From assembly GCA_020736575.1 (NCBI GenBank), contig JAGPYM010000044.1, positions 62,001 through 126,000 of the forward strand: DNA of 64,000 nt, given 5' to 3'. Below the pieces are notes generated by a model, which saw nothing but the letters and a program-made list of their open reading frames with translations, ran no database searches and was not told the origin of the DNA. The number at the start of each line of letters is the position of its first letter. The first letter of the stretch is position 1. The position numbers and the translations under genes are program-made. This stretch comes from Thelonectria olida (lineage: Eukaryota > Ascomycota > Sordariomycetes > Hypocreales > Nectriaceae). Positions 23,417 to 33,708 of the stretch are shown piece after piece.

Positions 23417-26400
23417 ATGGCGTCAACCGAGTATGGCAGGAGGCTCATCCCTCAAATCCTGGACAGTCTGGCCGCCACAGAGCCAGATCGCATCATCTAC
23501 TCGGTGGCAACATCCTCGGATATCTCGCATGGCTTTCAGCATGTAACTGCGCGCGCCTTTGCCAAGGCAGTTGACAAAACCGCCTGGTGGCTCCACACAC
23601 AAGTTGGACCAACCACGTCGATGCAGACTGTTGGCTACATCGGACCTCGTGAGTTGACATCAAGACTAACATTGTTGTTTCGTTCCTTACTGACTGTAAC
23701 AAGATGATCTTAGACACATCCTGTTGACGTACGCCTGTGCGAAGGCTGGTTGCACTGTAAGCCAAGTTACTCCTGAAGACTTGAGGTTTGTATGCTAACG
23801 TGTATTTCCGTCTTGGAGGCCTTATTTCTTTCTCCTAAGAACAGCACCGAAGGCGCTCTAGCTGTACTGAAGGCAGCAAACTGCAACGCCTGGGTCAAGC
23901 CTGGCGAGCAGCCATGTCTTCCCCTAGTGGAGGATTTTCTCGAGCAACGGCCTATGAAGCTCCTGAATATCCCTGAAACCGGCGAGCTTCTCGATGCTGA
24001 GAAAACCGAGCCGTATCCCTACAACAAGACGTTTGATGAAGCGATCCAAGATCCATTCTGCCTCCTGCACACCTCCGGGTCAACTGGTTTGCCAAAGCCT
24101 ATCGCGTGGTCTCACGGTCTGATCGGAACCATGGATGCGGTGCGACTGCTGCCACCTACCGAGGGCGATGATGGATTGGCTCCGTGGACACAAGACTGGA
24201 GAGACGGTGATAGAATATACTCGTCCTTCCCTATGAGCCATGTGAGTATCTCATTTTCAATCGCCCTACATTGTCGACTAATTTATACGGATAATAGGGC
24301 GCTGGCATCATCATGAACATTCTCCTGCCATCCCTCTTTGGCCTTCATTGCATTATGGGACCTGCAGGTGTCATACCAAACCTAAACCTCATTGAGTCTC
24401 TCGTTGATCATGGAAGGATCGATATCTGGAGTATGGTTCCGTCTCTCGTCGATGAGCTGGGCGAGACGCCCGACATCTTGGCCAAATTCAAGTCGTCAAA
24501 ATTCATCTGCGCATCTGGCGGTGAGCATATTTCCACCCTGACGCTTCGCAATCAATAGCGCTAACACTTTACTCCAAGGTCCTGTCACGCCAGTTAGTGC
24601 ATCCAAGGTGAACGAGGTGATCCGAGTCCTGAACTTGACAGGTACCACGGAGGGCCTGTTCATCGGCAACCTTGTGGTAGACAGAGAAGACTGGCTGTAC
24701 TTTGCCTTTCACCCCTTTTCCGGCTTTGAGTTCAAAGAGGTCGAGCCCGGAGTGTATGAACATTGGGTGCATCGCAACGAGAACTGGCCCCTCTTCCAGG
24801 GCATTTTCCACACCTTTCCGGATCAGCAAAGCATTAACCTCAAGGACTTGTACGTCAAACATCCCACAAAGCCAAACCTTTGGGCCTTTAAGGGGAGAAA
24901 CGACGATATAGTCGTATTATCCAATGGATACAAGATCTCGCCCCTGGACACGGAGGCTTTGATCACTACGCATCCTGCAATCAATGGCTGCCTTATGGTA
25001 AGTGAGCCCATCCCAGTCACCATTCAGTCATAGCTAATGACGACAGATCGGCACCGGAAAGCCCCAAGCTGGCCTCCTTATTGAGTTGAAGGATCCGTCG
25101 TCAGGGAATGACGAGCTCTTTGACAGTATTTGGTCGACGGTGGAAAAAGCCAATTCGCTTTCTCTGCACAAGAACCAGCTACAGAGGGACTACATCACCT
25201 TCGCAGAGCCAGAAAAGCCCTTCGTCCGCACAGACAAGGGAACTGTGAAGCGACATGCCACTCTGGGACTTTACGCCGACTACATCGAGCGTTTCTACAG
25301 CTCGCGGCTGGAGGACTTGGGCGAGCAAATCTGGGTAGATACAAGTTCAGTCGACTCAATCGAGAACGCTGTGCGCCACATCTTCGGCTCGTCTTTGCCT
25401 GCGGTTCACGACTTCTCCTCAGATACGGATTTGTTCAGTCTCGGACTGGACTCCCTCCTGGTATTCCGTGTCATCAAGTCCATTCGAGCTGCCACAGGGC
25501 TGCAGGATCGACTTTCTCCTCGGCATCTCTACGCAAATCCTACCCTTGAAAGGTTTTCTGCCGCCATTGCACAATTAGTGGCCGATGCGAAGAAGGCAGC
25601 CGGGGCGGCTTCGGACGAACCCGTCGACGACACTGTCGCCAAGATGAGAAGGCTCATCAACAAACACAAGGCGCGAGTATCGCCCAAGGTGAACCCGTTT
25701 GACCTGATGAACCCCAACATCTACGTGGGAATGAATTTCTTCTTCCCTCTTCGTGAAGGGATCAGCTTTGAACAAGCATTCTCGACGCTACAAGAGGGCC
25801 TCCGTCGCACGATGGAACTGGTTCCAGAGCTCGAGGGGAAGGTGATGCGTTGCTCAGAGCAAGAAATTGGCTACAAGAAGGGCGACGTCCGCATCACACT
25901 TCCCCCTCTTCCCTCGACGGCCACGCCAGACTGGCATCGTCCGGACCCTGAGGGCCCGAGGCAGCTCAAGTTTAAGGATCTGTCCCTTGTTCTTCCGTCG
26001 TTCGAGGAGATGCGGGCTGCCGGATTCGTCTCCTCGTTATTCAAGGACGAAGTTGTTCTCGATGCACCCTGGTTCCCGCCAATGCCCGCCGATGTTTTGA
26101 TTGCGCAAGCGAACTTTGTCAAAGGCGGCTGCATCCTCGCCACAAATTTCCACCATGCATGTGTCGATGGCATGGGTGCCATTACGGCGCTAAGGGTATG
26201 GGCCGAAAGCTGCAAATATGTTCAAGGCGACATGTCAGCGACGTGTAGCTGGCTGGACCCCGAGAGCTTGAATCGAAGCTTGCCACACATTCTGTATGAG
26301 CAGGAGGGGTACGCCCGACCGGCTCATGAGGTAGACCCTGCGGTATGGGGATTCTTGGGATTTCCAAACCCGGCCGAACTTGAGAACGGAAACGGTGTCA

Positions 26401-27293
26401 AGACTGAGATACCTCCAACGAGTCGAGGTCTTTCGCCCCCAGAGGTGCTTGTAAATGGAAATGGCACGTCCAAGGCCGAGACTCCTCCGACGAGACCACC
26501 TCTCCCTCCTGTGCCTGCTTTCCCTCGGAAATTCGACTGGCCCCCCATCCCTCCGGCGGACGGCCGTCACATGAAGTCGACTACTTTCTTGATCACGCCC
26601 GAGAACGTGGAGAAGCTAAAACAAGAAGTGCTTGCCGACCCAGAGGCCAAGGGTGCCATCACATCTGTCAACGACATTGTGCAAGCCTTCTTCTGGCGGG
26701 CCGCTCTCAAAGCACGATATCGGGTGGCAAAGGAGCAGCGCGGGGAAACATTCGCCCCCGATGACATGTCCATCCTAGAGTTGGCCATCGATGCCCGCCC
26801 TTACTTCTCCTCTTTGCTGCCATCGTCTTTTATAGGCAGCGTGCTCGTGACGAATCGGCCGACCATGCCTGTCGAGGAGCTCTGTGGACCGGATACCAGC
26901 GTCGGCCGCATTGCTTATCTCATCCGCGAGGCGGCCAAGCACATCACGCCGTCACTTGTGCACGATGCTTTTACGCTTCTGCAGTCTATACCCGACTACA
27001 GCATGCTCACCAACGCCTGCATGGGTCTCTCGGGAATGCATGTCATGCTTACCAACATGATACTGTTCCAAACGAGCGAGATTTCGTTTGGCGATGGGTT
27101 CTTTGGCAATGGAGGATCTCCTGAAGCCATGAGAGTGCAGATGGATAGGTTTAACACGGCTTTTCGACTGCTGGTTATTCATCCCATGCGCAAGGACGGT
27201 GGTGTTGAATTGCTTCTAGGTACGCTCCCCGAGGAGTTTGAGATGCTGACACAGGATGAAGAATTCATCAAGTACGCTAGTTTCATGGGATAA
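23417..27293 (+). CDS. NRPS-like enzyme: adenylation - carrier - acyltransferase, 1198 aa
   Basis: Six exons (23417-23648, 23704-23756, 23819-24241, 24298-24520, 24579-24997, 25047-27293) close in frame to 1198 aa. The ATG has a strong context (CAACCATGG). Adenylation domain, about residues 1-480: TSGSTGLPKP near 178, NLTGTTEG near 329, GRNDDIVVLSNGYKI near 416 and RTDKGTVKR near 490. Carrier domain about 540-620, with the phosphopantetheine Ser in GLDSL near 584. From about 660 on there is a BAHD/trichothecene-acyltransferase-like domain with HHACVDG near 818 and SFGDGFFG near the end. A Pro/Thr-rich linker occurs near 905-940. There is no condensation, reductase or thioesterase domain. It would activate an acid or amino acid and pass it to an acceptor, probably the isocyanide made by the neighbouring enzyme (inference). 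Confidence 0.88.
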
Positions 27294-28355
27294 TTCTGAG
27301 AAGTAAACGTGAATAGACGCGTGTATACCTTATGAATAGAGGCGGAATAATGAAAATGCCACCTGATGTAACCTTGCTAGTTTCATGATTCGAACCGAGG
27401 TTGCACTGTTTCACCGGCGTCGACCAACCTGTGTTCAACAAGTACAAATGGTCGCTTATTGGTCAGATATCAACTTGCTTCATGAAATGAGAAGGCCCAA
27501 CAGCAGACACTGTCTCAGTTCTGGCGGTGGCACCGGCGGTCTAATCAATAATCGTCTCCGTAGTGTATTCCGCTTGTCTCCTTAGTCAGTCTCCTCGAGC
27601 TTGCGCGTTAACCGCCCTTGTCTGCCGCTTAACTAGAATCTGATGACACGTCCCGTCGTTAGTCTTGACTCTATGTTTGTTGTCTCTTTCTCTGGCCTCT
27701 CAAGTGACATTGATGTGAACCCACCATCCCGCGGCCCCCACTGCCCGTCTTACCCTTGTTACTAGATGAGCCTCAGATGAGGGAGTATGAGGCCGTTGTC
27801 ATTGGCCAGTTTCCCCGTGCGGGTTCCCAAAGTGGTCGCTCCGGAGCTGGAGCGAGAATCAGCCCCCTGCGCACACTTCATTCGTACGTACGTCCGCGCA
27901 TGTGCTTACGTCCATGATGCTCATAAACAAATCTTGTAGCCAAGGTTCTAGCTGCAAAGCTCGTCGATATGTACTTGGAACATGCCTCTGACGCAGCAGT
28001 TCGGGTGAGATGCCCAATCCTCATTCTCTTTAGCAACGGCACCTCGTCGACTCCGTGTTAGGTCAGCTCACTCTTCGAATACCCCTGTACTTGGCATACT
28101 ATTCAATGCAAACTCTTGGAGGGTGGCTTTATTTCAGCGAGTTTTCCGCAGATCACCTCCTCATGGGCCCGGCTGTTGGTTCTGTTGTCTATCGCCCCGG
28201 GCCCACATCCTCGAGGAAGTGCATATAATCAACATGAAGTCCTTTCAGATCTCACATGCCAATCCTCTCCACCCACCTCTCTGAAGCGTCATTCTGTCCC
28301 TCCTTAGAACGCGCCGTATTCCGTCCCTATTCAATCCCCTGAGTCCCCAAGCACG
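27294..28355. other. Intergenic, about 1.06 kb
   Basis: 3' flank of the NRPS-like gene and promoter of the siderophore-type transporter. No gene recognised. Confidence 0.5.
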
Positions 28356-30122
28356 ATGGGCGTCGTCCAGCACCAGACTGGGACGCCGTACGTCGACAGT
28401 TCTGTCGATAAGGAGTCCGGCGCCGTCATCAACGACAACGACTTGGGCCAAAACTCACACTCAAACAGCGATGGCGAAGAACACGTCAGCCCCGATGCCC
28501 AGCCTGGAGTCCAGGATATCCAAGCGATTGCCTCGGTATGGACAACCCGCGCCCTGATTACTGCCTATGTGATGATCTGGTTCATCTACTTTTTCGACAT
28601 GCTGCAGCAAGGTGTTTCGGGAGTCCTTACCGCTTACGTGACCTCTGCATTCGCCCAGCACTCTCTCACACCGACCGTTTCCATCATGAGCAGCATCATC
28701 GGCGGCGTCTTTAAGCTCACCATCGCCAAGATCCTCGACGTTTTCGGCCGACCCCAGGGCTATCTGCTCTCTCTTATACTGGCCACAATTGGTCTCGTCA
28801 TGATGGCTGCCACGGACAACGTCGAAATGTACGCGGCCGCCCAAGTCTTTTACACCGTTGGCAACAACGCTCTCCTCTACACCATCAGCGTCTTCATTGC
28901 CGATACATCCTCCCTTCGGAACCGAGGACTTATGACCGCTTACATTTCTTCACCCAATTTCGCTACCGTCTGGATCGCTGGCCCAATGTCCGAGGCCTAT
29001 CTAAATGGACCTGGTTGGCGTTGGTGCTGGGGTACCTTTTCAATCATTATACCCGCCGTCACTATTCCGCTTTTTGGCCTCTTGATGTATAACCATTCTA
29101 AGGCTAAGAAGCAAGGCTTGGTACCGAAGCGCGAGAGTCAGCGAACAGCCTGGGAGTCCTTCATCTATTACTGCCGCGAATTCGATGCCGTTGGCCTCTT
29201 TCTACTATCTGCTGGCCTCGCTCTCTTCCTATTACCCTTTAATATTTATAGTATGCAATCACAAGAATGGCGCTCACCCCTCATCATTTGCCTTCTTGTC
29301 TTCGGTTTTGCCCTCATTATCGTCTTTGCCATATGGGAGAAATACTTTGCCCCCATTACCTTTATCCCCTATTCACTGCTTCTGGATCGTACGGTCATGG
29401 GCGCCTGCGTTCTCGCTGCTACGCTTTTCATCAGCTACTATTGCTGGTTCAGCTACTTCACGTCGTTCCTCCAAGTTGTCAATAACCTCAGCGTTACTGA
29501 TGCCAGCTATGTCTCCCAGACTTACACCATCGGCTCCTGCTTTGCATCCATTCTAGTCGGGCTTCTGATCCGATATACAGGTCGCTTCAAGCCCGTCTGC
29601 CTCTACTTTGGTATTCCTATGAGCATCTTCGGGATGGGTCTTATGATCAATTTTCGCCAGCCTGACGTCAATATTGGCTATATCGTCATGTGCCAGATCT
29701 TCATCGCCTTTGCCGGCGGCACTATTATCATCTGTGATGGGATTGCAGTCATGGCGGCCGCTTCACACCAGCATATTGCTGTTGTTATTGCTGTTGAGGC
29801 CATGTTTTCTGAAATCGGTGGCGCCATTGGTCTTAGTGTTGCCGCCGCGATCTGGACAGGCGTCTTCCCGGTCAAGCTGGCCGAATACCTGCCTGCTTCA
29901 GAGCTCCCTAGTCTGCTCGACATCTATACCCAGCTCCCTGTACAGTTGTCGTACCCAGTGGGCTCGCCCGCTCGCATCGCTATTCAGCATGCCTACGCTG
30001 ATGCCCAAAAGATGATGTTGATTGCTGGTACAGCCATTTGGGCCGTTGGCCTTGTTGCGACGTTTTTCTGGCGAGACATCAACGTCAAGAACATCAAGCA
30101 GGTTAAGGGGCATGTTATCTAG
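28356..30122 (+). CDS. Siderophore-iron-transporter-type MFS carrier (ARN/Mir family), 588 aa
   Basis: Intronless. A hydrophilic N-terminus of about 60 residues is followed by VWTTRALITAYVMIWFIYFFDMLQQGVSGVLTAYVTSAF, the first-helix signature of fungal siderophore:H+ symporters. About 14 membrane helices follow, with family pieces such as KILDVFGRPQGY, GNNALLYTISVFIADTSSLRNRGL and GGAIGLSVAAAIWTGVFP. Known relatives import ferric siderophores through the plasma membrane. In this place it could move the isocyanide product or its metal complex, or simply an iron siderophore; that role is an inference. It lies in the same direction as the NRPS-like gene and converges on the Zn2Cys6 gene, with 138 bp between the two stop codons. 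Confidence 0.88.
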   Translation: MGVVQHQTGTPYVDSSVDKESGAVINDNDLGQNSHSNSDGEEHVSPDAQPGVQDIQAIASVWTTRALITAYVMIWFIYFFDMLQQGVSGVLTAYVTSAFAQHSLTPTVSIMSSIIGGVFKLTIAKILDVFGRPQGYLLSLILATIGLVMMAATDNVEMYAAAQVFYTVGNNALLYTISVFIADTSSLRNRGLMTAYISSPNFATVWIAGPMSEAYLNGPGWRWCWGTFSIIIPAVTIPLFGLLMYNHSKAKKQGLVPKRESQRTAWESFIYYCREFDAVGLFLLSAGLALFLLPFNIYSMQSQEWRSPLIICLLVFGFALIIVFAIWEKYFAPITFIPYSLLLDRTVMGACVLAATLFISYYCWFSYFTSFLQVVNNLSVTDASYVSQTYTIGSCFASILVGLLIRYTGRFKPVCLYFGIPMSIFGMGLMINFRQPDVNIGYIVMCQIFIAFAGGTIIICDGIAVMAAASHQHIAVVIAVEAMFSEIGGAIGLSVAAAIWTGVFPVKLAEYLPASELPSLLDIYTQLPVQLSYPVGSPARIAIQHAYADAQKMMLIAGTAIWAVGLVATFFWRDINVKNIKQVKGHVI

Positions 30123-30260
30123 GCTGTTTCTAGATACAGGGAGCCGACAAGGAAATATCGTTCGTTTGTTAGCTATAATTAATAGGCACGCCGTAATATT
30201 GCAGTTGAACGAAAGATCTAGTTGGGTCGTAACTCATCAATTGCTTCACTTGTTGTTTAC

Positions 30261-32559
30261 TTATCCCGAGAACTCCCACAAACTTTCATCAAAGTCCTGC
30301 CCCTCACTGAAATCGCCAAGAAGACCACTGAGGAGACCGCCGAAAGCATCGAGCATCCCAACATCGGCTATTTGCGACGCCCACTGCGTAAGATTCTCCG
30401 TGTCCGGATTGTTCGAGTCCATAGAGGGATCCGGCAGTGCCGGCGATGTGTCGGAATGTCTTCGTTCCACCATCATGGCCATGGCTCGTGACGCCAGCGC
30501 TTCGAATAGATCTCGATATGGCGCAGCACCCTCCCAGCGTTCCGCCATAATAGTCAACAGCATTGTACAGGTTGTGAAAGTATTGCTTACGCTGTCAATC
30601 CTCACGGCCTGACGGACGGCAGATGAAGCCCAAAGACAGTGCAAGCAAGTCAATCCCGCCAAGAAGATAACATGGAGGGTCGACCAGGTGTAATTGATGG
30701 GCTTCCCGATGTAAAGACGTTTGCAGGACCGGCAAATGTCGCTAGCAGCTTGCATACACTCCAGGAAGACATCGTCATCAACGTCCTCCCCACTGGTCAG
30801 TTGCCCTCGGTAGAGGAACAGAATTGACTCGCTGTATGTCGCTCTGTAGTCTTCCATGCTAGCGAACACGGTCAGTGGAAGACCAATCCGACGGGGTTCG
30901 GGAGGTGTCGCGGCCAGCCAGTCATCCAGTTCGCGGCGGAATGCTGGTACTTGGGTTTCATAAATTTCCTGGTTGTGACCTTGACTAGCGACATTGGAGT
31001 AAAGAGATGCGTAGATGCGCGCCCATATGCTTCGAATGCGGAATTGATGCAGTGCATGCGAGACGGTGGTCACTGGGTCGCTTGGGGATTGCCGTGGCGA
31101 CCCCTGAATCCCGGCCTCGGATAAAGACGCGTCGTCAATATCCATTGGGAACTAAGGGTTTGCGGAACATGAGCTATCCGGATCTCTTCTTCTCAGTTCT
31201 CCGGTACTCACCTCAGTGTCAACTTCTTGAATCGGGAGGCTCAAAGGAAGTCCAAGGTTAACAGAAGAAGCACAATCCATCTGATATGCGCACCAAAAGA
31301 CTCGTTTCCGCATTTCTAGCCGCAAAACATTTGTTCTCAGACTGATTTTTTTGAGACTTCGATGATAGCCAAGTTCTATGCATTGACGTAGCGCCAGCCC
31401 AGAGAGGCTCCTAGACATGGTTGTCAGTGAGGAATCGAGCGATCCATCTCGAATAACCGACCATATTGACGGCCCAATGGAGGATCGGAGGGAGTACAAT
31501 GCACAGCAAAGCAGCGCTTGAATAGATTGAAGGTTCTTTTGCGAGAGTGCATGATCCAGATAGAAGAGGGCTGAGACGTAGAGTTGCTACAAGGCACAGC
31601 AGTCTGTTAGACACATGCAGGTGCAGAGCGTAGTTGACTTACTTGAGGGAGAGATTTGGTGTTGGCTTTGAGAAGAGCACCTATGGAATACACCTAACCA
31701 TCATTAGCAGTGGCCCTTAAACAAAAGATGAACCGTTCGACTAGCCATATTAACAAAAAAGAGCTCAGTCGGACTAGCGACCACAGAATCTAGTCGGCTG
31801 GCGTTGTTCTCCCATTGTCTGAAAGTGGGCTCGTGGAGAAAAGGATATTGAAGATGAACATTCTCAAAGTACGCATTACTAAGCATCACCCCGACGTCGT
31901 AACTCGGCAGGCGGCAGGGGGCGAGCGAGGATGCGTCTTGTTCCCCAAAGCTGTTACTAAAATCGCTATTAGGCTCTTTCTGTGCGGCCTGGCGCACGCA
32001 GGCGTGAATGGTGCGCGAAAATGAAAACATGGATGACGGCCCGAAATAATGAGGCTCCGCGCCAGATGCGTGGAGGCTCAAGACGCCAGCTTTTGAGGCG
32101 AGATCGGTCGTTTCATCGTTTTCATCTACCCCTCTCGCCGGAACCTGCAGCTCGGGAGAAGCTTGTGGCTGGCCTTGCTGCGACAGGAGACGTTCGAGAA
32201 GATCGACACGTTCCTCCAAGGTCTCCAAGTAGTTCCTTGGAAGTTGACGCTTGGTTGAAGGGTCTTCGACAAGGCAGGCTGTAAGCCACGGTAAGTATGG
32301 CGAGGCGACAAGCTTGAGGGAACTATTTAACGTACTGAGTTCGAAACGCTGGCAGTTGACGCACGAGGGAACTTGATCATCACACTGAAATCAACGACAA
32401 ACCAATATCAGTACAATGCAATAAGACGTCGCTAACCGATCGAAAGACGTGTTTTACCTTCAGTTTCCTCTCCTTGCAGCTCACACAGGCGGCCTGCGCC
32501 CTGTTTCCCCTGCGCCGTGGAGGGCGCGCTGGACGGATCTGACGATTGCGATGGTCCAT
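30261..32559 (-). CDS. Zn2Cys6 transcription factor with fungal_trans domain, 649 aa
   Basis: Seven exons (32458-32559, 32336-32384, 31746-32278, 31643-31693, 31462-31586, 31212-31410, 30261-31151) give 649 aa. The zinc cluster is complete only after splicing: C-VS-C-KERKLK-C-DDQVPS-C-VN-C-QRFELT-C (CX2CX6CX6CX2CX6C, residues ~25-52). A leucine-rich dimer segment follows (LETLEERVDLLERLL). The middle domain has FFVNM/VYSIGALL, WSLSGLALRQCIELGYHR and KRVFWCAYQMD, typical of fungal_trans. Intron 3 needs either a GC donor (keeps FFVNM) or a weak GTTAAT donor. Intron 5 is 51 nt, starts GTCGGT and is open in frame, so it may be retained. It is the probable regulator of the isocyanide cluster. A retrotransposon sits 146 bp upstream of its ATG. 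Confidence 0.87.
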
Positions 32560-32700
32560 GGAGCTTGCCTCCGGGACGGATCTGGAGGTTGGGAGGGTAA
32601 GTGACTGGCAAGAAGAATGACCTCGTATGAAACAAATTTGGCTTCCTAGCGTTCTTCTGTTGTCGGTTATCCTGGTGGTTAGTTTTGGTGTCGAACGTGT

Positions 32701-32705
32701 CGATG
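32701..32705. repeat. Target-site duplication, left copy (CGATG)
   Basis: CGATG directly abuts the left LTR and is repeated at 38830-38834 directly after the right LTR. A perfect 5-bp duplication is the normal mark of Ty1/copia integration. Confidence 0.93.
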
Positions 32706-32838
32706 TGATGAAACAAAAAGGGTTATGTGGTGATATTGAAAGGTCTAAGTTACATGTGTCTGTGAGGAGCACGGCTCACTAAATATCCACATCCCAGCCA
32801 GCAGCAGATTGGACCATCTTAGTCATACGGTCTCAACA
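32706..32838 (-). repeat. 3' LTR of the copia element
   Basis: 133 bp, beginning TGATGAAACAA and ending CTCAACA on the plus strand. It matches the copy at 38697-38829. In element orientation this LTR faces the Zn2Cys6 gene, whose start codon is 146 bp further on. Confidence 0.94.
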
Positions 32839-32847
32839 CTCCCACTC
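32839..32847 (-). other. Candidate polypurine tract
   Basis: Read on the minus strand, GAGTGGGAG directly precedes the 3' LTR, where plus-strand DNA synthesis is primed. It is short and contains one T, so the call rests on position only. Confidence 0.4.
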
Positions 32848-32961
32848 GAGCTGCTGTTGGACTTCATGTGCAGGCCTGTCGAGTCTCGTTAAAACCCCAA
32901 AAACACCTTCGTGGGTGAAAACTGCAGGGAAAGAGCCATCTCGACTCAGGCACTTTGGAAA

Positions 32962-33708
32962 TTCTTGACAGCTCCATGCAATCTTGGGGCAGTGGGTCTT
33001 CCTCCATCCGCAGAAGATCTCCCACCTAGGTTCATCTTTGCACCTTTTTTCTCGGTAGTGCAATCTTAAAACCATGGGTCTTCTTCTGTCCACAGACGAT
33101 CCCCCACTGAAGCCCATCTTTGCACGCTCTGTTCAATACAGCGCAATCTTGCGACCACAGGTCTTCTTCTGTCCGCAGAAGATCTCCCTCTAAGCTCATC
33201 TTTGCACCTTCTTCCCAGTCCAGTACAATCTTGAACCCATGGGTCTTCTTCTAACTATAGAAGATCTCCCACTTGAGCTCATCTTTGCACCTTCTTCCTA
33301 GTCCAGTGCAATCTTGAGCCCGTGGGTCTTCTTTTTGTCCACAGAAGATCTCCCGCTGAAGCCCATCTTTGCACCTTCTCGCGAATCCATGCAATCTTGG
33401 GATCGCAGGTCTTCTTCTACCCGCAGAAGATCTCCCACCAAAGCTCATCTTTGCACCTTTCCTCTCAGTCCAGTGCAATCTTGAACTTATGGGTCTTCTT
33501 CCGTCCATAGAAGATCTCCCACTGAAGCCCACTTTTGCACGCTCTTTTCAACTCAGGTACAATCTTGAGTCCATGGGTCTTCTGTCCATGGTAGGTCTCC
33601 CACTTCAGTCCATCTTTGCACGTTCCTCACGCTCAGTGCAATCTTGGATCTGTGGGTCTCCTGTCTGTCCATGGTAGGTCTCCCATCCATGCCCATCTTT
33701 GCACGTTT
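32962..33708. repeat. 83-bp degenerate tandem array, nine copies, inside the retroelement
   Basis: The word TCTTTGCAC (or a one-base variant) recurs at 33035, 33117, 33199, 33282, 33366, 33448, 33532, 33613 and 33696, so the period is 81-84 bp. Each unit also carries GCAATCTTG, a GGGTCTTCTT-like word and AGAAGATCTCCCAC or a variant. The array fills the space between the gag-pol stop and the 3' LTR. Short ORFs inside it are by-products of the repeat and not genes. The copies differ by several bases although the LTRs match, so the array is older than this insertion. Confidence 0.9.

Noticed and set aside
27380..27440. GGTTCGAATC on the minus strand, like a tRNA T-loop
   Set aside because: The flanking bases do not form the five-pair T stem, and no acceptor stem, anticodon arm or B-box/A-box spacing fits.
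33251..33677. ORFs of 90-100 codons on both strands downstream of gag-pol
   Set aside because: They fall inside the 83-bp tandem array and repeat the same words; they are products of the repeat and not genes.
32962..33708. Regular repeats that might suggest a CRISPR array
   Set aside because: The whole 83-bp unit repeats with no unique spacers, and it belongs to a eukaryotic retrotransposon.
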